Shown here: piece after piece, positions 4,642 to 8,043 of the stretch
Layout of the letters: each line of letters begins with the position of its first letter
Position numbering within the stretch: the first letter of the stretch is position 1
Origin: an uncultured Clostridia bacterium
GTDB taxonomy: Bacteria > Bacillota > Clostridia > Oscillospirales > Ruminococcaceae
Length of the DNA stretch: 8,043 nucleotides
Assembly: GCA_947628385.1 (NCBI GenBank)
Contig: CANQZS010000082.1
Location: forward strand, 1-8,043
Reading direction: 5' to 3'
Position numbers and translations under genes: made by a program
The notes under the pieces: generated by a model
The model's input: the letters and a program-made list of their open reading frames with translations, nothing else
What the model was told of the DNA's origin: nothing
Database searches by the model: none

Positions 4642-7053
4642 TTAACTGTACTGTTCGCTTAAATAAAGCGAAACTCTCGACTGAATAAGCTTTGCTGTCT
4701 CATCAGCGGATCTTCCGCCTTGCGCAAATGCAGAAATTTCCTCGTTTACGATCTTATTAAGATCCTGATCCCATTGTGATACAGTATCCACCGAGCATAG
4801 AAAATCTATATAACGGTGAATATCATCTTCGGACACGTCCTTGTTTTTCAGTTCGATACCGTTCATATTCATAGAGGATTCCCTGTCAACAAGCTCGCCA
4901 TTTTCATTGAACATTTTATACGGGATAGTATACTGTATTCCGAGATTTTCCAAGTCCTCTTTCAAAACAGGAAAACCGAAGTTATGTCCTGATGTCCAAC
5001 GCTTTTCAATATAAGTTTCATCGTCAGTGGGGTCAAAGAGCTCTGTCTCCTCTTCATAGACCATATCTTCAAGAGTCTTTTTGATAAACTCCCACGCGCC
5101 ATCTTTATATTCGGAATCGGCTGCAATGCTTATCTGTAAATATAATTGCAGTATACCGTTTGCGCCGTCCTTTCCGGGGAATCCCACAAACGCCGCGTCC
5201 TCATGGAAAAGCCCGTTTTCAAGATAATTGAACTCGTCAAATCCGCTTAAATACTGTGACATCAATAACGCTTTATCCTCTCCTACCATCATCTTCTGCT
5301 CTTCATAATCCATGTAATCGGTTATCTCGGCGGGGTATTCCATAGACTTTTCAAGAATTGCTTTGAATTCATCAGAATCAAAATTGCAGGTGCCGTTTTC
5401 ATAGTCAACAAAGCTGCTGTACTGCAAAGCGTCGGAAATAAAAGCCTCGCGCGTTATATCATCACTTACAAGCACCGCTCCCTCCGGCATAGCCGCAAGA
5501 AGCTCATCTGCTTTGTCAAATGTCAGCGTATCAACTCCCGCAAGCCTTGAAGATTTTCCAACATATGTATTAACATAAAAATTCAGCGCAATACTGTAAA
5601 GCTTGCCGTCACGTTCCAGTGCGGAAAGCATATTAGGTATGAATTTATCGCGCGTGTATTCGGGATCGCTGTCCATAAGCTCGTAAATATCCATAAAAAG
5701 TCCCTTATCAACATAGCTGTCATAAGGCATATTGCTGTTCAGAAGTAGAATATCCGGAATATTTCCCGCAATAAGTTCGTTATTGAAATTGGTAAGCGCA
5801 TTGTCATAATCATCATAAAGGTAGCTGTTTTCATCAGCATAACAAACCGAGCTGATAGTATACTCTTCATTTTCACGGTTAAATTCCGAAATTGCCGTGC
5901 GCATTGATTGATCCAGATCAAAACAGCCAAGAGTAAGCACCTTTTTGGGTGCGACTTCGCTTGCATCGACCGGTATGATATGTGAACATACAAAACCGCC
6001 GTTTCCTGCACGACGCGGTGTATATCCGCCCGTCACAAAAGAACCGTCTTCACAGGAAATTATATAATCTATCTGATTTGTGTCAACACCGATATTCAGC
6101 AGATTAAGTACCTGCTCCTTTTCAAGAGTATCTGCGCGGTAGCCTGCAATTCCTGTATTTGTCTGAGCATAACAGATATAATCGCCGCTTCCGGAGCTTA
6201 CGGCGTTTAAATATTGATCTTTAAGAACGTGTTCCGCTCCGAAGCTTTTAGTATTGACGTCTATCTCAATTATCTTTACAGACGGCTCTTCTCCGTACGA
6301 ATCATAGCAAATGGCAGGAACGCCCGTATTTGTAAGTATTATCCCGTTAATATAACCCATTGAATTATCGAGTGTGTCGGTGACAAACAGAAAATTCCCC
6401 TCTTTGTCAAATGCTTTTACGCAGTTATTGAACTGAATAAAAATATTTCCGTCACTGTCGCTTATACAGCCGCTTATGTACAGTCCACCGTCAAGATCCG
6501 ACTTAGTCATAACATCGGGCATTTCCTTGTCGCTTATCTGATTTCCGTCAGAGTCAAAAGTCATAAGATGATAATTACTTGTTCCGCTGCCCTGTTCCAC
6601 AATAACAGAAATATTCCCGCTTTCGTCGGCAATTATCGAATTTCTTACAATATTTACATAAGTATCCGGTTTATCCTTACTATCGTAAACAAGTATTTTT
6701 TTCTGAACGCTTCCGGTATCGTCAAGTGCGGCAATATACAATTTATAATAATATGTATCATTGCCGTTTTCGTCCTTGTCGGTAATATAGTCGCTGTATT
6801 CACTGTAGAACATACCGTTTTTATAGGAAAGCTCATACAGCATCATAGTGTTTTCGTCATCCGGTTTAAGTTCAGTTACCTTGAAAGCCCGTTCCTTGAC
6901 GGATTGCTCCTCGGAAATTTTCTGGATGCTTCCGCCGCCGTTATTATTGTTATTTTCGTTTCCACCGTCCTCTTTCTTACAGCCTGAAAATGCCGACATC
7001 ATGGTAAAAGCTGCTGTCATTATACAGACGGCTTTTCTGAAATTCAAATTCAT
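4642..7053 (-). CDS. Lipoprotein: propeller-like N-terminus fused to a family-1 extracellular solute-binding domain
   Basis: This 803-aa protein has a lipoprotein signal peptide (MNLNFRK, hydrophobic core 8-22, lipobox FSGC with lipidated C25) and an Asn/Gly-rich linker (30-42), so it should be anchored outside the cytoplasmic membrane. Residues about 60-345 contain repeated strand-turn units such as DESGN, DSDGN, DSDGN and DKEGN, resembling a beta-propeller. Residues about 370-800 look like an ABC-transporter family-1 solute-binding protein: KKVLTLGCFD, AISEFNRENEEY, IPDILLLNS, YSIALNFYVNTYVG, and the typical end ADETAKLIQSRVSLYLSEQ. It is about 350 residues longer than a usual binding protein because of the added domain. 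ATG 7053 has AAGGAAG-type spacing (7061-7070); the frame stays open upstream to 7269 but through the promoter and the spoIVA terminator. No permease or ATPase genes are adjacent, so the ligand (often a sugar in this family) is unknown. It may be a transport component working with distant partners or a sensor. Confidence 0.88.
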   Translation of the reverse strand: MNLNFRKAVCIMTAAFTMMSAFSGCKKEDGGNENNNNNGGGSIQKISEEQSVKERAFKVTELKPDDENTMMLYELSYKNGMFYSEYSDYITDKDENGNDTYYYKLYIAALDDTGSVQKKILVYDSKDKPDTYVNIVRNSIIADESGNISVIVEQGSGTSNYHLMTFDSDGNQISDKEMPDVMTKSDLDGGLYISGCISDSDGNIFIQFNNCVKAFDKEGNFLFVTDTLDNSMGYINGIILTNTGVPAICYDSYGEEPSVKIIEIDVNTKSFGAEHVLKDQYLNAVSSGSGDYICYAQTNTGIAGYRADTLEKEQVLNLLNIGVDTNQIDYIISCEDGSFVTGGYTPRRAGNGGFVCSHIIPVDASEVAPKKVLTLGCFDLDQSMRTAISEFNRENEEYTISSVCYADENSYLYDDYDNALTNFNNELIAGNIPDILLLNSNMPYDSYVDKGLFMDIYELMDSDPEYTRDKFIPNMLSALERDGKLYSIALNFYVNTYVGKSSRLAGVDTLTFDKADELLAAMPEGAVLVSDDITREAFISDALQYSSFVDYENGTCNFDSDEFKAILEKSMEYPAEITDYMDYEEQKMMVGEDKALLMSQYLSGFDEFNYLENGLFHEDAAFVGFPGKDGANGILQLYLQISIAADSEYKDGAWEFIKKTLEDMVYEEETELFDPTDDETYIEKRWTSGHNFGFPVLKEDLENLGIQYTIPYKMFNENGELVDRESSMNMNGIELKNKDVSEDDIHRYIDFLCSVDTVSQWDQDLNKIVNEEISAFAQGGRSADETAKLIQSRVSLYLSEQYS

Positions 7054-7060
7054 ATGAACA

Positions 7061-7070
7061 CTTCCTTTTT
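7061..7070 (-). promoter_or_regulatory. Ribosome binding site deciding the lipoprotein start
   Basis: On the minus strand AAAAAGGAAG ends seven bases before ATG 7053. The protein starting there begins directly with a positively charged lipoprotein signal peptide, whereas any start farther upstream would put about 72 residues before it and would lie beyond the promoter at 7084-7112. Confidence 0.7.
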
Positions 7071-7083
7071 CTTTGATAGCAAC

Positions 7084-7112
7084 ATTATAACATATACCAA
7101 AAATGATTTCAA
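7084..7112 (-). promoter_or_regulatory. Promoter of the solute-binding lipoprotein gene
   Basis: On the minus strand, TTGAAA (7107-7112) and a perfect TATAAT (7084-7089) are separated by 17 bp, and TGT just before the -10 box makes it an extended -10. The predicted start near 7077 leaves room for the ribosome binding site at 7061-7070. Its -35, spacer length and -10 are the same as those of the LysR gene's promoter at 2304-2332, which fits the housekeeping sigma factor. Confidence 0.75.
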
Positions 7113-7116
7113 TAAA

Positions 7117-7165
7117 TGTAACTGTATTGTAATTTTTTATGATATATTTGTAATAATTCTGTAAC
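7117..7165 (-). promoter_or_regulatory. Four phased (A/G)TTACA hexamers upstream of the lipoprotein promoter
   Basis: On the minus strand GTTACA (7160-7165), ATTACA (7149-7154), ATTACA (7128-7133) and GTTACA (7117-7122) occur in the same orientation, with starts 11, 21 and 11 bp apart, that is, on one helical face. The last ends four bases before the -35 box. Direct hexamers at 11-bp spacing with a five-base gap are the layout of response-regulator sites such as the Bacillus PhoP box (TTNAYA-type); here the first base of that consensus is not matched. The region is AT-rich, so binding by a particular regulator is inference. Confidence 0.45.
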
Positions 7166-7187
7166 TTAGTACGATCATATATAATGT

Positions 7188-7225
7188 AAAAAAATACCGA
7201 CATTCCAATAACGGAAGGTCGGTAA
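7188..7225 (-). terminator. Rho-independent terminator of spoIVA
   Basis: On the minus strand a stem is formed by TACCGAC (7218-7224, read in reverse complement) with GTCGGTA (7195-7201) and, after one mismatch, TTCC with GGAA around a six-base loop (7207-7212). It is followed by seven T residues (7188-7194). It begins seven bases after the spoIVA stop codon, a classic placement, and separates spoIVA from the lipoprotein gene downstream. Confidence 0.9.
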
Positions 7226-7231
7226 TAATTT

Positions 7232-8043
7232 TTAAAGTATAAAGCAGATAAGCCCGCCGCAGCCTTCATTTATGATCCGTTCAAGAGTTTCCTGAAGCTT
7301 CAGACGGGCGTCAACGGGCATTCTGTAAAGCTTGTTGTGAAGCCCCTCGTTGACAAGCTCATGAAGCGATTTTCCAAAAATATTTGATTCCCATATTTTC
7401 TGCGGACTTTCCTCAAATTCCTTGAGAAGATACATTACCAGCTCCTCGGATTGCTTTTCAGAGCCTACTATAGGATTTACCTCTGTAACAATATCCGCTT
7501 TCATCATATGGATAGACGGCGCGGACGCGCGCAGACGTACGCCGTATTTCCCGCCCTGCTTGATTATCTCCGGCTCTTCAAGAGAAAGCTCGTCAATAGT
7601 AGGCATTACTATCCCATAGCCGGTAGCCTCCACCTCGGAAAGAGCATTTTCGATCTTTTCATATTTTTTGCGGATAACGGTAAGCTCTTTCAGAAGCGGC
7701 ATAAGATCGCTTTCTCCGGAAATATCTATTCCCGTCTCTTCACCGATTATTTTATAGAAAAGATTATTTTTCAGATCAACTTCAACCTCTGCGCTTCCCT
7801 TTCCAAGGTCAATATCGCTTATCATAGCGCGGCAGATATTTTCATCGTCCATGATCTTTTCTTCAACGCCGTCCACATCACGCACGAACCGGACATTCTC
7901 ATATGCGGAACGTATCGTATTGAACACATCGTTTTTCAGCCAGTGTCCTTTAGCAAGACCTGTTATCCACCTCGGCATACGGATATTTATTTCCTTTATT
8001 GGGAAAGCATACAATACCTGCCTGAGAATATTGCTTATGTCAT
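7232..8043 (-). CDS. spoIVA: Stage IV sporulation protein A, C-terminal part (runs off the right edge)
   Basis: SpoIVA is the ATPase that polymerises into the basement layer of the spore coat on the outer forespore membrane, anchored by SpoVM. The 269 codons in the window match its middle and C-terminal domains: LYAFPIKEINIRMPRWI near the edge, MPTIDELSLEEPEII, VTEVNPIVGSEKQSEEL, KIWESNIFGKSLHELVNEG and the highly conserved end RLKLQETLERIINEG-CGG-LICFIL. The N-terminal half with the Walker A motif lies beyond the window; the full Bacillus protein is about 490 residues. The first usable start codon inside the window is a TTG at 8014, but the frame continues upstream without a stop to the edge (residues DISNILRQV) with family-like sequence, so the real start is outside. 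A strong terminator follows the stop codon at once. In other spore formers the gene is made in the mother cell under sigma-E; the promoter is not visible here. Confidence 0.96.
   Translation of the reverse strand, partial: DISNILRQVLYAFPIKEINIRMPRWITGLAKGHWLKNDVFNTIRSAYENVRFVRDVDGVEEKIMDDENICRAMISDIDLGKGSAEVEVDLKNNLFYKIIGEETGIDISGESDLMPLLKELTVIRKKYEKIENALSEVEATGYGIVMPTIDELSLEEPEIIKQGGKYGVRLRASAPSIHMMKADIVTEVNPIVGSEKQSEELVMYLLKEFEESPQKIWESNIFGKSLHELVNEGLHNKLYRMPVDARLKLQETLERIINEGCGGLICFIL

Noticed and set aside
6568..6987. 139-codon open frame on the plus strand with a hydrophobic translation
   Set aside because: It is wholly antisense to the lipoprotein gene, has no convincing ribosome binding site, and its hydrophobic look follows from complementing acidic and Asn-rich codons.
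7054..7269. 72-residue N-terminal extension of the lipoprotein
   Set aside because: It would start inside the spoIVA coding end and run through its terminator and through the lipoprotein promoter, and it would bury the signal peptide. ATG 7053 has a proper ribosome binding site.
8014..8014. TTG at 8014 as the start of spoIVA
   Set aside because: The frame stays open to the window edge with sequence typical of SpoIVA, and the ATPase half of the protein must lie upstream.

Overview
The window looks like a chromosomal segment of a low-GC, spore-forming Clostridia bacterium, most likely a gut Oscillospiraceae/Ruminococcus-type organism. The evidence is a partial spoIVA (made only by endospore formers), AGGAGG-type ribosome binding sites, sigma-A-like TTGAAA/TTGACA-N17-TATAAT promoters, and a Gram-positive lipoprotein. 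The assignment below class level is inference. I see no rRNA, tRNA, CRISPR array, transposase or integrase.

Layout, left to right. (1) 71-976, minus: a WYL-domain transcriptional regulator of the YafY/DeoR-like type. (2) 1143-1421, plus: a 92-aa protein of unknown function divergent from the WYL gene, with a textbook promoter; its end overlaps the end of the next gene by 13 bp. (3) 1409-2284, minus: a LysR-type regulator. (4) 2413-2658, 2664-3653 and 3669-4505, plus: a tight operon divergent from the LysR gene, encoding a small coiled-coil protein, an alpha/beta hydrolase with a cysteine in the nucleophile position, and a DUF3737 beta-solenoid protein. (5) 4508-4636: a 129-nt nested inverted repeat between convergent genes, probably a bidirectional terminator and possibly a MITE-like relic. 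(6) 4642-7053, minus: an 803-aa lipoprotein with a propeller-like N-terminal half and a family-1 ABC solute-binding C-terminal half, under its own promoter. (7) 7232-8043, minus, running off the right edge: the C-terminal 269 residues of SpoIVA, followed by a clear rho-independent terminator.

How the parts may work together. The 92-bp gap between the LysR start codon and the -10 box of the hydrolase operon (2285-2376 and onward) carries two opposed promoters and a repeated AGAAATG half-site, including a perfect 10-bp inverted repeat over the LysR -35 box. That is the usual arrangement of an autorepressing LysR regulator that controls the divergent operon. The small-molecule inducer and the hydrolase substrate cannot be read from the sequence. 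The solute-binding lipoprotein is a single-gene unit with no permease or ATPase nearby. Upstream of its promoter are four (A/G)TTACA hexamers at 11, 21 and 11 bp, which resembles a response-regulator (Pho-box-like) site. The most noteworthy items are that array, the LysR operator, the long hairpin, the exact 19-residue period of the DUF3737 protein and the propeller/solute-binding fusion.
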